This document shows, piece by piece, positions 40,781 through 49,819 of a DNA stretch of 64,000 nucleotides (position 1 is the first letter of the stretch; each line of letters begins with the position of its first letter). The translations under genes and the position numbers were made by a program. The notes beneath the pieces were generated by a model. That model was not told the DNA's origin. It made no database searches and saw only the letters and a list, made by a program, of their open reading frames with translations. This DNA is from an uncultured Acidobacteriota bacterium. GTDB taxonomy: Bacteria; Acidobacteriota; Blastocatellia; Pyrinomonadales; Pyrinomonadaceae. The stretch is from assembly GCA_902826795.1 (NCBI GenBank), contig CADEGD010000021.1, positions 1 to 64,000 of the forward strand, written 5' to 3'.

Positions 40781-41191
40781 TTAATCCTTCAGCTCGACGG
40801 CAATGCCGTGCATCGTGACCGGTCCAATGTTCTTCACCGAGTGCAGTTGTGGAAAGGCCGGTAGCGAAAAGACCGCCCCTTCTTCGTTGCCCTTCATGAG
40901 ATTTCGGGAATCGAGCCTTACGGTTCCATCACTGTCTAAGCTTAGAAATTCGCTCGGCTTAACGACGTAATTGATGGTCGGATACCGATGCGTGTGCAGC
41001 GGCACGGTGTCACCCGGTGCGATCTTTAGTTCGACAACTCGCACCCGCGCGTCCTCGAATATGACCTTATGGTGATCAGGCGCCGCAATAACGCCATCCA
41101 TTTTCTGGTCCCCGTCTTTTCCGCTTGACAGCGCGCTTGAGCAACCGCTGACTGCGAACACAAAGGCACAGAGAAAAACTATTAATTTCAT
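40781..41191 (-). CDS. Cupin-domain lipoprotein
   Basis: A 136-residue lipoprotein. The start at 41191 (MKLIVFLCAFVFAVSGCSSA) places a lipobox Cys at residue 17; an upstream codon only adds a stretch lacking the basic/hydrophobic order. The cupin motif 'VVELKIAPGDTVPLHTHRYP' has His-x-His, with partner residues later in the sheet near 'FPQLHSVKNIGPVTMHG'. It probably binds a metal at the cell envelope; the reaction is unknown. It lies 87 nt after the Tat aminotransferase gene and 23 nt before the DUF3574 gene. Confidence 0.87.
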   Translation of the reverse strand: MKLIVFLCAFVFAVSGCSSALSSGKDGDQKMDGVIAAPDHHKVIFEDARVRVVELKIAPGDTVPLHTHRYPTINYVVKPSEFLSLDSDGTVRLDSRNLMKGNEEGAVFSLPAFPQLHSVKNIGPVTMHGIAVELKD

Positions 41192-41278
41192 TTGCGTAAA
41201 AACTCCTAAATGTTCCATTTGCCGTCCTTGGCCAAAGTACTTTGGCTAGTCGGGGGTGGTTAGGAAACCGCTGATGAT

Positions 41279-42595
41279 TCAGCCTGCCAGAGCATTGATC
41301 TCTCGAAGGGCTGTTTCGATCTCTTCGGGTGTATTCATCAGGCTCGGAGCAAGGCGAACGTATCCCTCGCGGTACGGCGCAGTCGAGGCGATGATCTTTT
41401 TCTCGTGAAGCCGTTTTACTACGTCAGCCGACTTCATGCCTTCGACTTCGAAGGCGATCAGGCCAGACGACAGTTTGTTTCCGCGCGGTGTATAAAGCCG
41501 GACCTTCGGCATCTTGGCGAGCCCTTCCTTGCACTGGTCGTTAAGCGCGTGAATGCGTTCGGCAATGCGCTTGCGGCCGACCTGCTTGTGAAAGTCGAAA
41601 GCCGCCGGCAACGCCCACTCGTATTCGAACGCGTGAAAACCGCCTTGGCCAACCCACGATCCCTGGACGGTTTGCGTGAGCGGTTTGCCGGTGATCCAGG
41701 CGACAAATGGCTCCATTGCCGTCGCAGGAAACAGCAGACGAATTGCCTTCCAGTTCTCGGCTCGCGCCCACACGATGCCCGTTCCGCGCGGACCGAATAT
41801 CCACTTGTGCGTTCCGGCGATAAAGAAATCGACGCCGGTTTCCGCGATCACCTCGTCTTCAACGCCGAATCCATGCACGCCGTCCACTACTAAGATCACT
41901 CGATCCTGTTCTGCTCTCCCCTTGTTTGAATCGGCCACGACATTGGCGATCGCTCGAAGCGGAAGTTTCAGACCCGTGCTCGAATGCACCCAAGTAACGC
42001 CGAGCACGCGCGTTTTCGCCGTGATGGCTTTTGCGATCCGGTTCACGATTTCCTGCTCTGAAACCTTGGCGATGTCGTCAAACAACGCGATCTTTCTGAC
42101 CGTCGCTCCCGCACGTTCGGCCGATAGCCGTACCGCTTCGTGGTGAACGTAATGGTCGTGCAGTGTTGTCAAGATCTCTTGCCCGGCCTTGATCGAAATG
42201 CCGTGATAGACGTGAGCGAGGCCCATCGTCGTGCTGTTCGTGATCGCAACTTCGTCTGCTTTGCCGCCAAGATATTCAGCCGCGCTTGCAGCTATTTTCC
42301 CGGGCATGCTGAAGATGTTGTGCTCGACGTATTCGAACGGGTTCGCGTCGATCGCCGCCCGATGTCGCTCGATTTCCTCTCTTACCTGTCGCGGATGCGA
42401 AGTGATAAAGAAGGAGCTGAGATGGATCTGTTCACGTGTGAGCAGATCAAACTGGTCGCGAACCGACTCCCACTTCATCGGGTTGAACACGGCGTCTGCC
42501 GTTGATATCGGTGCGGCCGAACCCAGTCGTGCTCCGGCGGCTGCCGCGGCAGACACGCCGGCCAGGTACAGAAAATTTCTACGATCTAATGACAT
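41279..42595 (-). CDS. Tat-exported class V aminotransferase-fold protein
   Basis: A 438-residue PLP protein of the isopenicillin-N epimerase/cysteine desulfurase-like group. The N-terminus 'MSLDRRNFLYLAGVSAAAAA' is a twin-arginine signal, so it is folded with its cofactor before export. The PLP lysine is in 'FIAGTHKWIFGPRGTGIVWA' (about residue 268). 'ITNSTTMGLAHVYHGI' and 'LTTLHDHYVHHEAVRL' mark the cofactor pocket. 'SSGLIAFEVEGMKSADVVKR' belongs to the small domain. An exported PLP enzyme of this kind is known in Acidobacteriota and Planctomycetes, with no assigned substrate. Confidence 0.92.
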   Translation of the reverse strand: MSLDRRNFLYLAGVSAAAAAGARLGSAAPISTADAVFNPMKWESVRDQFDLLTREQIHLSSFFITSHPRQVREEIERHRAAIDANPFEYVEHNIFSMPGKIAASAAEYLGGKADEVAITNSTTMGLAHVYHGISIKAGQEILTTLHDHYVHHEAVRLSAERAGATVRKIALFDDIAKVSEQEIVNRIAKAITAKTRVLGVTWVHSSTGLKLPLRAIANVVADSNKGRAEQDRVILVVDGVHGFGVEDEVIAETGVDFFIAGTHKWIFGPRGTGIVWARAENWKAIRLLFPATAMEPFVAWITGKPLTQTVQGSWVGQGGFHAFEYEWALPAAFDFHKQVGRKRIAERIHALNDQCKEGLAKMPKVRLYTPRGNKLSSGLIAFEVEGMKSADVVKRLHEKKIIASTAPYREGYVRLAPSLMNTPEEIETALREINALAG

Positions 42596-42637
42596 ATTGG
42601 TACTGCTTGTATCGTCGCGTGGGGGACGAGATGGAGG

Positions 42638-42681
42638 GGCCGGCGGAGGGCAATCAAACTGCCCATCCTCTTCCGCCGGCC
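42638..42681 (-). terminator. GC-rich hairpin behind an exported-protein gene
   Basis: GGCCGGCGGA and TCCGCCGGCC are perfect 10-bp arms; inside them GGCA and TGCC can pair as well. It follows the stop at 42704 on the minus strand by about 22 nt. No T-run follows, so it may be a 3' stabiliser rather than a true terminator. Confidence 0.5.
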
Positions 42682-42703
42682 ATTTTGCGGGCTTATTTTT
42701 GAC

Positions 42704-43546
42704 TTAGTACTGAGCGACCGGCTCGCCGAAGATGAAATCGTCCATCATGACGATGTCGTTCCGCCGATCGTCATCCAAGCCGCCGTTGTCACGTGCGCCG
42801 TTTACACCTGCGAAGATTCGGACCGAAGCGATATCGGCGTCTTTGAGAATGATCCCAAAGAACGACAAAGTTGCGCTTCCCGGCGACGCAGGCACGACGC
42901 CGCGATACAAGATGCGGCCCCACTTATCGAGATATTCGATCGTGGTTTCGTCTCGGCGACGTCCATGGCCGTAACCGCGATCGCGATCGCTGCCGTCGGG
43001 CGTGTCGACATCCGTAAAGACGGCTCCGAAAGCCCGAGTCGTAGCGGGCGCAGAACCATTGCTGCCCGGAAGAAAGAACTGCGTCTTGGTAAAGTTGCTG
43101 TCGAGCGGCGAAAACAATCTCACGGGGCTGAACGCCGCGAAGATCGATGCATACTGCGGATTTCCGAACACGGTTGCGAGACCCGAAGCCGGAGCTTGAA
43201 TAAAGCCGATGCCGTCGGTAGTGAACCGGGCTCCGCGTATGTTCAAGAACCCGTCAAACGGCGTTCCGGATTCGGTGCTTGCCGTTGAGCCTCCGCCGTC
43301 CCAATTGATCTCGCGTCGGCCGTCAACTAGCGGGCCAGAGACGTTCCCATTATTCGCACCGCCGATAGCTGCACGAAATTCGTCTACCGTACTCTGGATC
43401 GACGCTGCGTTAGTCCCGGCGGCCTGAAATACCGCTGCTTCGACCCTTCTGTTATGTCTTGCGGTCTCGACGTTCTCCTGCGCGTCGGCCACCGCCGCGA
43501 AAACTGCTGCTATGCTAAAAACTGCTGTAATCCAACCTTTCATCAT
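42704..43546 (-). CDS. Exported protein of unknown function
   Basis: A 280-residue protein with a signal peptide (MMKGWITAVFSIAAVFAAVADA). Residues 35-75 resemble a helical prefix ('VEAAVFQAAGTNAASIQSTV'); the following beta-rich domain includes 'REINWDGGGSTASTESGTPF', 'GFLNIRGARFTTDGIGFIQA' and 'LSFFGIILKDADIASVRIFA'. This recalls PEP-CTERM-type secreted proteins without the C-terminal sorting signal. The function is unknown. It follows the starch operon terminator and is transcribed separately from it. Confidence 0.72.
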   Translation of the reverse strand: MMKGWITAVFSIAAVFAAVADAQENVETARHNRRVEAAVFQAAGTNAASIQSTVDEFRAAIGGANNGNVSGPLVDGRREINWDGGGSTASTESGTPFDGFLNIRGARFTTDGIGFIQAPASGLATVFGNPQYASIFAAFSPVRLFSPLDSNFTKTQFFLPGSNGSAPATTRAFGAVFTDVDTPDGSDRDRGYGHGRRRDETTIEYLDKWGRILYRGVVPASPGSATLSFFGIILKDADIASVRIFAGVNGARDNGGLDDDRRNDIVMMDDFIFGEPVAQY

Positions 43547-43570
43547 TACAATTGCTCCTTAACTTAACTC

Positions 43571-43658
43571 GAAGAAAAATGATCGAGCGATGAAAGGCGG
43601 GCTGCACGTGTCTGTGAACGTACCCTATTTCTTGCAACCAGCCTTTCAACGCTCGATC
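43571..43658 (-). terminator. Terminator of the starch operon
   Basis: An inverted repeat with arms of about 20 bp: GATCGAGCG-A-TGAAAGG (from 43581) and CCTTTCA-A-CGCTCGATC (to 43658). On the minus strand the stem is followed by ATTTTTCTTC. It lies about 105 nt after the GH15 stop codon and would end the transcript that starts at the TonB-receptor promoter. Confidence 0.72.
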
Positions 43659-43762
43659 GCAAGAATGACAGAGAGCAGCAGTACAAATCGTTAGGAAACG
43701 ATGAAGGTTTTCTGAGAGATTCCTGAAGGTTGAATTGTGTGAGTGTTACGTCCGCAGTCGAT

Positions 43763-46129
43763 CTATTGCTTCGGAATGCCGTTCTTGTAGCGGTCATAGA
43801 CGATCTGCGGCGTGTCGAGATTGCGTCCCGCTTTGAGGTTCGTTGCAAGCCGGATGAACTGCGCCATCGACCATGCCAGCGGCGTTGCCGAGCCCGTACC
43901 TTCGCCAAATTTCAGGAGCGGCATGAATCGGCGGTCAGCATTCGGCGGAGCGTCTTTCTTGTCCCAGATCTGTTCGGAGATCATCAGTGATTCGCTGCCG
44001 AACGCGAGCATGTGGTCGAGGCGAGCCTGGGCTGCCCTTATGTGCTTTTTCGAGGGATTTACGAAAAGCAGTTGCCCATCGGGACGCCTCGATCGAGCCG
44101 CTAATGCTTGCGAATACTGGTTTTGCAAAGCAAGCTCATACTGTCCTCGCTCTCCACTCAACAGAGGCCAGGGGCGACCGCGACCGGTGTATTTGCCGTC
44201 GAAGTTCCACTTGCGGCCGTCATCCATTTCGCCGTAGCCGTCGTTGTTGTAGCGGTAGAACGCGGGGCCGCTGGGAGTTTCGATCTTGATTATCTGGTCG
44301 ATCACCTTCAACGATTTCACTATCAGCGGATCGTCAGCCGGCTTGATGCCGAGACGGACGAGTTCGAGAAAGCCGGCATCGACTATCTCGTGCTCGTAGA
44401 AAGTTCCGGCGTTGTTGTTCAGCTCGATCTGGTGGTTTCCGTCAGGCTCGCCTTTCACGGAGATGCGGAGATAGTAGTTGCCGTCGCCATACTTTCCTTT
44501 CGTCGTCGCGGTCCACTTTTCAACGTTTGCGGCCCAGTTGTCGGCGGTTTTGAGATACGTTTCCGCTGATGCTGTGTCCCCATTTCGCTTGGCGATGTCG
44601 GCGGCACAGACGAGTCCGGCGATCTGCGCGGCGATGGTCGAGGGCGAATAACCCGGACGCTCTTCCCAGCGTTCCTGCGGCGAGAATGGCCCTTTCGCGA
44701 CGATAAAATCCGCGGCTTTCTTGATGTGTTTTTCGTATGTGTCCTTGTCAAACTTGCCGATCTGCCACGCCATTATCAGCGGATAACCGACCTCGTCCAT
44801 CTGCAGTGAGCCCCAACCCTGCTTACCGTCTAGCCCCGAATTCTGCGGGAAACTTCCGTCTTCCTTCTGCTGGATCTTGAAGAGAAAATCGAGCGCGCGT
44901 TCCGCCGCAGCCTTGTCACCGATCGCGAGAAATGCCGTGAACACATGATAAAGATCGCGCGACCAGACCATCCGATATCCGGTCCCACCCGTGTTTCCAT
45001 TCCCGTCGCCGCCCCACGGCACGCTTAAACTTGCGATGTTGCCTCCGCGTACTGACTTGTCCTCGAAAGCCTTAACCACCATCGCCGCCATGTTGAATTG
45101 CGGCTGGTATTTAGCTTCGACCTTCGGCAGCGTCTTCACAAAATCGGCCCAACCCGCATCGTATTCGGCCTGCGCCTTCGCAAACCCCTTCGAGCGTGAA
45201 GCTTGTGCCGCGCTCGATTCAGGCGAACTCAGCCCCGCCGAAGCGGTACCAAAAGAAAGTACGGTCGTGAAACGACTCGGCTTTAAGATCCTAGCCATTT
45301 GGGCGACGTTTCCGGGCTCGTCCGCACGCCACACCGGATCTTGAATTCGGCCAAACGTTTTGAGTTGCTCCATCCCATCGCTGATGCCTGCGTAGCCGCT
45401 CCTCCATTCAGAAGCGGGTGAAGTAAATAGCATGATGGAACGTGTGTTGTCCTCAACAGAATTCAGATCGTATTCGGGGGAAAGCGGCGGTGTTACCGCC
45501 GCTGGAAGAAGCGGAACGAGCTGTCCAGACCCGACGTACGCTCTATCTTTCATTCCCGAGTTTGCGAGCGACGGGTCGTAGTAAACGTAAAGGTTCAGAT
45601 CCCGGGTCTTAGCTTGAAATTGAACGTCGATCAAGACCGAATTGTTTGCGGGATCGGTCGTGTATGTTTTCGTTATCTTCCACTCCCCGGACTTCGCAGT
45701 GTTTATCTGCTGAAAGCTGAGCGAATCGGGGCGGAGTAGTTTGATCTCGTGATTGGCGTCATCCCACTCGGTCTCGACCTTTTTCGTCTTCGGGTTGACG
45801 ACGACGAACTGCAGCATCTGGACGTTGGCGGTCTGGACGTTGGGATACATGACCTCCGTCAGCACGCCGTTCGCGAGTGTGAACCAAACTTTCGATTCGG
45901 GGTTGGCGGATGTTCCGACGGCCTGCTTTCCGGCGGAGAGCCACTGTGCGTCTTGGCCGGGTGCTCCGGGTGCTGAGGTTTGAGCAATTATCGCCGCGGA
46001 AAGTAGCAACGCGGATAGGAAAGAACCCAGGAGGAAACTCGAACAGGATTTACAGGATGAATTCGATGTTTTCCCGTGTGGAATGGACTTCGGTAACCAA
46101 CGGTCTGCAATCCTTTTTATCGTATTCAT
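43763..46129 (-). CDS. Exported glucan 1,4-alpha-glucosidase (GH15)
   Basis: A 788-residue glucoamylase that releases glucose from the non-reducing ends of starch and dextrins. An N-terminal GH15_N beta-sandwich (about 60-340) precedes the (alpha/alpha)6 barrel (about 345-760), with 'GGTGYRMVWSRDLYHVFTAF' and the acid-base region 'WEERPGYSPSTIAAQIAGL'. The signal region is unusual: about 30 polar residues, including SNSSCKSCSS encoded by a CAGGAT repeat, precede the hydrophobic stretch 'FLLGSFLSALLLSAAIIAQT'. A later non-ATG start cannot be excluded. It is the last gene of the maltodextrin operon, followed by a terminator at 43571. Confidence 0.93.
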   Translation of the reverse strand: MNTIKRIADRWLPKSIPHGKTSNSSCKSCSSFLLGSFLSALLLSAAIIAQTSAPGAPGQDAQWLSAGKQAVGTSANPESKVWFTLANGVLTEVMYPNVQTANVQMLQFVVVNPKTKKVETEWDDANHEIKLLRPDSLSFQQINTAKSGEWKITKTYTTDPANNSVLIDVQFQAKTRDLNLYVYYDPSLANSGMKDRAYVGSGQLVPLLPAAVTPPLSPEYDLNSVEDNTRSIMLFTSPASEWRSGYAGISDGMEQLKTFGRIQDPVWRADEPGNVAQMARILKPSRFTTVLSFGTASAGLSSPESSAAQASRSKGFAKAQAEYDAGWADFVKTLPKVEAKYQPQFNMAAMVVKAFEDKSVRGGNIASLSVPWGGDGNGNTGGTGYRMVWSRDLYHVFTAFLAIGDKAAAERALDFLFKIQQKEDGSFPQNSGLDGKQGWGSLQMDEVGYPLIMAWQIGKFDKDTYEKHIKKAADFIVAKGPFSPQERWEERPGYSPSTIAAQIAGLVCAADIAKRNGDTASAETYLKTADNWAANVEKWTATTKGKYGDGNYYLRISVKGEPDGNHQIELNNNAGTFYEHEIVDAGFLELVRLGIKPADDPLIVKSLKVIDQIIKIETPSGPAFYRYNNDGYGEMDDGRKWNFDGKYTGRGRPWPLLSGERGQYELALQNQYSQALAARSRRPDGQLLFVNPSKKHIRAAQARLDHMLAFGSESLMISEQIWDKKDAPPNADRRFMPLLKFGEGTGSATPLAWSMAQFIRLATNLKAGRNLDTPQIVYDRYKNGIPKQ

Positions 46130-46140
46130 CCTGTGAATTC
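46042..46140. repeat. CAGGAT-family inverted repeat at a gene start
   Basis: AACAGGATTTACAGGATGAA (from 46042) and TTCATCCTGTGAATTC (to 46140) are inverted arms about 60 nt apart. The right arm contains the GH15 start codon, and the left arm encodes part of its N-terminus (SCKSC). Related to the repeat at 30926-30997. Confidence 0.8.
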
Positions 46141-46144
46141 TCCC

Positions 46145-46795
46145 TTACTTCCTTAAAAACTTGCCGTCCTTCCACGTCAAGTCGTACAGTTTGCGGCCCT
46201 TCTCAGTGACATCGATATGTTCAACTTTCTCGATAAGCTTGTTCTCGAAAACGGCCATGGTCGTTCCGACGCGAGGCAGTTCGTACCAGTTCTTCTTGCT
46301 GAAATCCGGCACTTCGTTCGACGCGTCACGCCACGCACCGCCGGCGTAGTCGAGAAAATGAAATTGGACGATCATCTCATTCTCGGTGTGGACGCCGACG
46401 AGATAGCTGCCGTCACGCCGCTTGAAGATCGCCATCGTGATGCAGCTCTGCCCGCCGTCGCAGCCGCCTTTGAAATAGCCGTTCTTGATATCCGAAACGT
46501 CTGTGAAGGTCTTCAGATAATCGGCACGAGCTTTCGCGCAGTCTTTGTCCGAAGCTCGGTCACAGCTCTCAAACGCGAAGTACTTTTCAGGCAAAACAGC
46601 GAAAAATTCCATCACGTTCGAAGGCTCGCCGGAGCGCGCGGTGTATTCCGGTTCCGGCGCCTTCGCGGCGACATCAGTGGAGTTCGGCTGTTGCGGCGTC
46701 TGCGTGCCTGCTGATTGTGATCCCTCCGAAGCGCATGCGTGAACGGCGAAGGCAAGAAATAACAGGGTGAATAGCTTCACGAATCGATCCTCCAA
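46145..46795 (-). CDS. Lipoprotein in the starch operon, unknown function
   Basis: A 216-residue protein with a lipobox (VKLFTLLFLAFAVHAC, Cys about 21). The mature part has a Thr/Gln/Pro linker (residues 25-55) and a compact domain with several cysteines ('ESCDRASDKDCAKARADYLK', 'KGGCDGGQSCITMAIFKRRD') that may form two disulfides. It does not match a SusD/E/F family known to me. Position between an amylase and glucoamylase suggests an outer-membrane accessory role in starch handling, but this is an inference. Its stop is 15 nt before the GH15 start. Confidence 0.78.
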   Translation of the reverse strand: MEDRFVKLFTLLFLAFAVHACASEGSQSAGTQTPQQPNSTDVAAKAPEPEYTARSGEPSNVMEFFAVLPEKYFAFESCDRASDKDCAKARADYLKTFTDVSDIKNGYFKGGCDGGQSCITMAIFKRRDGSYLVGVHTENEMIVQFHFLDYAGGAWRDASNEVPDFSKKNWYELPRVGTTMAVFENKLIEKVEHIDVTEKGRKLYDLTWKDGKFLRK

Positions 46796-46889
46796 TTAGA
46801 GATTGCGGGGCAAGCCCCTTGCTAACTGCGATCAGCAATTTTGAATCGGTTTGCTGTAGCTAGTCAACGCAACCCGTCTCAGTTCGGAA

Positions 46890-46907
46890 GGCGGGGCTGC
46901 CCCCGCC
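46890..46907 (-). terminator. Short GC hairpin after the GH13 gene
   Basis: GGCGGGG, loop CTGC, CCCCGCC, 13 nt beyond the stop codon at 46921 on the minus strand. No T-run follows, so it may be a pause or processing site within the operon rather than a full stop. Confidence 0.4.
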
Positions 46908-46920
46908 ATCGTCTCTGCCG

Positions 46921-48285
46921 CTACCGTTTTCTGAAGATCCTGAACCCGTTAGCGTCGAGGCTAAGAGACGGGAGCGCGTTAACGGTGCTCGTTTTGTTCG
47001 GCGTTACTTCATCAAAATTGCCCGCTGTCTCAATAGAGCCGAAGAACGGTATGCTCGACATGTTGATCGCAACGACAATCTCTTCGGCGCCAGCTCTACG
47101 AGCGAAAGCTATTACGCGAGCTTCATCGCTGTTTTTTAACCACGTCAGATCGCCGCGTCGGAGGGCGTTCGAGGACTTTCGCAGGGCGATCATCGCCGGA
47201 TAGAACTTCACGATATCGGGGCGACGCTCGGCAAACTGCCAAAAGATCGGACGTTTTTCGAACAATGCTGGTGCTCCCGATTCCGTCGTGTCACCGGCTT
47301 CCATGCCGTTGTAAACGAGCGGAACTCCGTCAAGAGCGAAGACGAAAGCCTGTGCCGCGAGTGCGCCTTTCTCGCCAAACCGTGCGATCGCACGACGCTC
47401 GTCGTGGTTATCGGAGAAACGCATCTTGAGCGTACCTTTCGGAAACTTCGTCGCTTGATCTTCCCAAACCTTTCGCAGTTCGTAGGCCGGCATCTGCCCA
47501 TGCAGCACCTTATCAAGCATCGCATGCATTGCCCACGAGTAATCGAGATCGAATGCTTTCGGATGCAGGTCGGGCGATTCCCATTCAGCCAGCCACAGCG
47601 TGTCGGGCTTCACCTTGTCGACCTCCGCACGCGCCGTTTCCCAGAAGTCGGTCGGGACGAATCCGGCTACATCGCATCGGAACCCGTCGAGATCGAAATC
47701 GCGCACCCAGAACTTGAGCATGTCGATCATGTACTTGCGAAGCTCGGGGTTGTCGTAGTTCAGATCGGCGACGTCGGCCCAGTCCGGCACGGGCGGAATG
47801 ATCTCGCCCTTATCGTTCCGCGTGTAGAACGCGGGCGTCTTCATCATCACGCTGTCCCACGCGGTGTGGTTCGCGACGATGTCGATGATGACCTTAATGC
47901 CGCGACGATGTGATTCGGTGACGAGCCGTTTCAGGTCAGCGGCCGTTCCATAGTCCGGGTTGATGGTGTAAAAATCTTTGACGGCGTAAGGTGAACCGAT
48001 CGTACCCTTCTTCTTAGCCTCGCCGATCGGGTGGATCGGCATCAGCCACAACACGTCAACGCCGAGCGTCTTTAACCTATCGAGGTCTTTCGTGATGCCG
48101 TTAAAGTCACCGGTCGCCGAATACTGTCTCGGAAAGATCTGATAGATCACCGCGTCCTTCACCCAATCCGGCGAGGGCCTCGCGTTCTCTTTCGAAAAGT
48201 CGCGTGCGGAAGGCGCTTGGGCAAGCGTCAGCGTTGAAAGCAGTATGGTAGCGAGAAGTAGAAGCGGTGCCTTTTTGCGTGTCAT
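46921..48285 (-). CDS. Exported alpha-amylase family enzyme (GH13)
   Basis: A 454-residue secreted GH13 glycosidase. Signal peptide MTRKKAPLLLLATILLSTLT. The four conserved regions are present: region I 'IIDIVANHTAWDS', region II 'DLDGFRCDVAGFVP' (nucleophile Asp), region III 'LWLAEWESPDLH' (acid-base Glu), region IV 'RFSDNHDERRAI' (transition-state Asp). The short barrel without an N-terminal domain resembles small-substrate GH13 enzymes of the maltogenic/alpha-glucosidase type. It acts on maltodextrins in the periplasm, upstream of the lipoprotein and glucoamylase in the operon. Confidence 0.95.
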   Translation of the reverse strand: MTRKKAPLLLLATILLSTLTLAQAPSARDFSKENARPSPDWVKDAVIYQIFPRQYSATGDFNGITKDLDRLKTLGVDVLWLMPIHPIGEAKKKGTIGSPYAVKDFYTINPDYGTAADLKRLVTESHRRGIKVIIDIVANHTAWDSVMMKTPAFYTRNDKGEIIPPVPDWADVADLNYDNPELRKYMIDMLKFWVRDFDLDGFRCDVAGFVPTDFWETARAEVDKVKPDTLWLAEWESPDLHPKAFDLDYSWAMHAMLDKVLHGQMPAYELRKVWEDQATKFPKGTLKMRFSDNHDERRAIARFGEKGALAAQAFVFALDGVPLVYNGMEAGDTTESGAPALFEKRPIFWQFAERRPDIVKFYPAMIALRKSSNALRRGDLTWLKNSDEARVIAFARRAGAEEIVVAINMSSIPFFGSIETAGNFDEVTPNKTSTVNALPSLSLDANGFRIFRKR

Positions 48286-48309
48286 GGTTTCAAACCCTTT
48301 TTCCGAGAC

Positions 48310-48345
48310 TTAATTAATAATTTCTAATTTAGAATTAATAATTTT
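48310..48345. repeat. AT-rich microrepeat (TTAATAATT)
   Basis: Repeated TAATTAATAATTT units with an ATTTAGAATTAATAATTTTT half fill the space between the MFS transporter stop and the GH13 start. Same style as the other quasi-tandem intergenic elements. Confidence 0.5.
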
Positions 48346-49687
48346 TCAGTGGCCTCCGCCAGCCGGGACGCCTTCTATCTTTGCGGCGCCGACATCTTTG
48401 ACGAGGAAGACGGTCGCAGCGGCTATGAGCATCGAAATACCGCCGAGTACGACAACGTTGATCGGCTTGCCGCCGAGAACGCTTTCATAAATTTGCGGAC
48501 CTAAGAACAAAAACGTGACTTGCGGTGCGACAATAGTTAAATTGAATACACCCATGTAAACGCCCATGCGTTCAGGCTTGATCGCACCGGCTAGAATGAC
48601 GTACGGGATTGAGAGTATTGACGCCCACGCGATGCCAACACCAGCCATCCCCAGCATTAGAAAGTACTTATTCGTCGCGAAAGCTATGGATACAAGACCG
48701 AGGCCTCCGAAGACAAGGCAGATCGAATGCAGCATTTTACGGCTAATTTTCTCAGCAATCGACGGGGATGATAAATGCGATCAGGAAACATACGACATTG
48801 TAAACGGCGAACATCAACCCGCCCCACTCAGTTCCTTCCTTAAAGAGTTCTGGAGTTGCCTTTTCGTCAATCGCACCAAACACGCTCTTCGCTACGCTTA
48901 GACCGTAATAGACCCACATGCACTGCAACCCGAACCACGTAAAGAACTGGACGACGGCGAGCTGCTTCATTGTCGTCGGCATGTCGCGAATCGCGTCGCC
49001 GATCTCTTTGAGAAGTGAGCCGACGAGGTTGCCTTCCTTCTGCTTGGCGCGAAATGCTTCCATATCCTCGGGCGGATACTCGTGCGAAGTGAAAACGGTC
49101 CAGAGAACGGCGGCGAGGAAAAATATGCCGCCGACGACAAAGGCGATCAGCGTCGAGTAAGGAATGCCGCTTGCCATGATGCCCACGACGCCCATTGCCG
49201 TTAAAAGGAATGGCAGGCCGTTGGCAAGCGTCTGGCCGATGCCGATGAAGAACGACTGCATCACGAAGCCGAGCGTTCGCTGCTCTTCCGGAAGATTGTC
49301 GGCGACAAACGCGCGAAACGGTTCCATCGTAATGTTGATCGACGCGTCGAGTATCCACAGCAGGCCCGCCGCCATCCACAGTACTGACGAATTCGGCATC
49401 GCGATCAGCGCCACGCTTGCGAGGATCGCCCCAACGAGAAAGTAAGGACGGCGACGCCCAAGCCCCGTCCACGTTCGATCGCTCAGCGCACCGACTACCG
49501 GCTGGATGAGTAATCCGGTGATCGGTCCGGCGAGCCAAAGATACGGCAAGTTCGCCTCATCGGCTCCAAGATATTTGTATATCGGCGACATGTTCGCCAG
49601 CTGCAAACCCCAGCCGAACTGAATTCCCAAAAAGCCGAAGCTCATGTTCCAGATTTGAAGGAACGATAGACGTGGTTTGTTCTGCAT
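48346..49687 (-). pseudogene. MFS sugar transporter (GPH/SLC45-like) with a frameshift
   Basis: A major facilitator for sugar import, about 447 residues if whole. The first frame (49687-48752, 311 residues) begins 'MSFGFLGIQFGWGLQLANMS' and holds 'VVGALSDRTWTGLGRRRPYF', typical of the GPH/SLC45 group. It ends 'FLIAFIIPVDC' at a stop. The second frame (to 48346) continues 'MLHSICLVFGGLGLVSIAFA'. Deleting one base of a GGGG run (48764-48767) joins them as 'FLIAFIIPSIAEKISRKML', an uninterrupted helix pair. So it is either a sequencing error in a homopolymer, a true mutation, or a programmed shift. In the operon it should import maltose or maltodextrins across the inner membrane. Confidence 0.85.
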
Positions 49688-49700
49688 AAGAATTTTTTTC

Positions 49701-49813
49701 CCCGCGAATTACGCCAATAAACGCGAATAATTAAAACTTTGGACGACCTGATCGGTCACGGCCGCCAGCACCGGTTCACCAAAAAAATCGCGAACGTTCG
49801 CGTTATTCGCGGG
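49701..49813. repeat. GCGAAT-family inverted repeat
   Basis: CCCGCGAAT (49701-49709) and ATTCGCGGG (49805-49813) are perfect outer arms, with inner ACGCGAATAA and TTCGCGTTATT halves. It fills the whole gap between the MFS and GH13 genes, ending 7 nt from the GH13 stop and starting 13 nt before the MFS start codon. Confidence 0.82.
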
Positions 49814-49819
49814 CAAATC

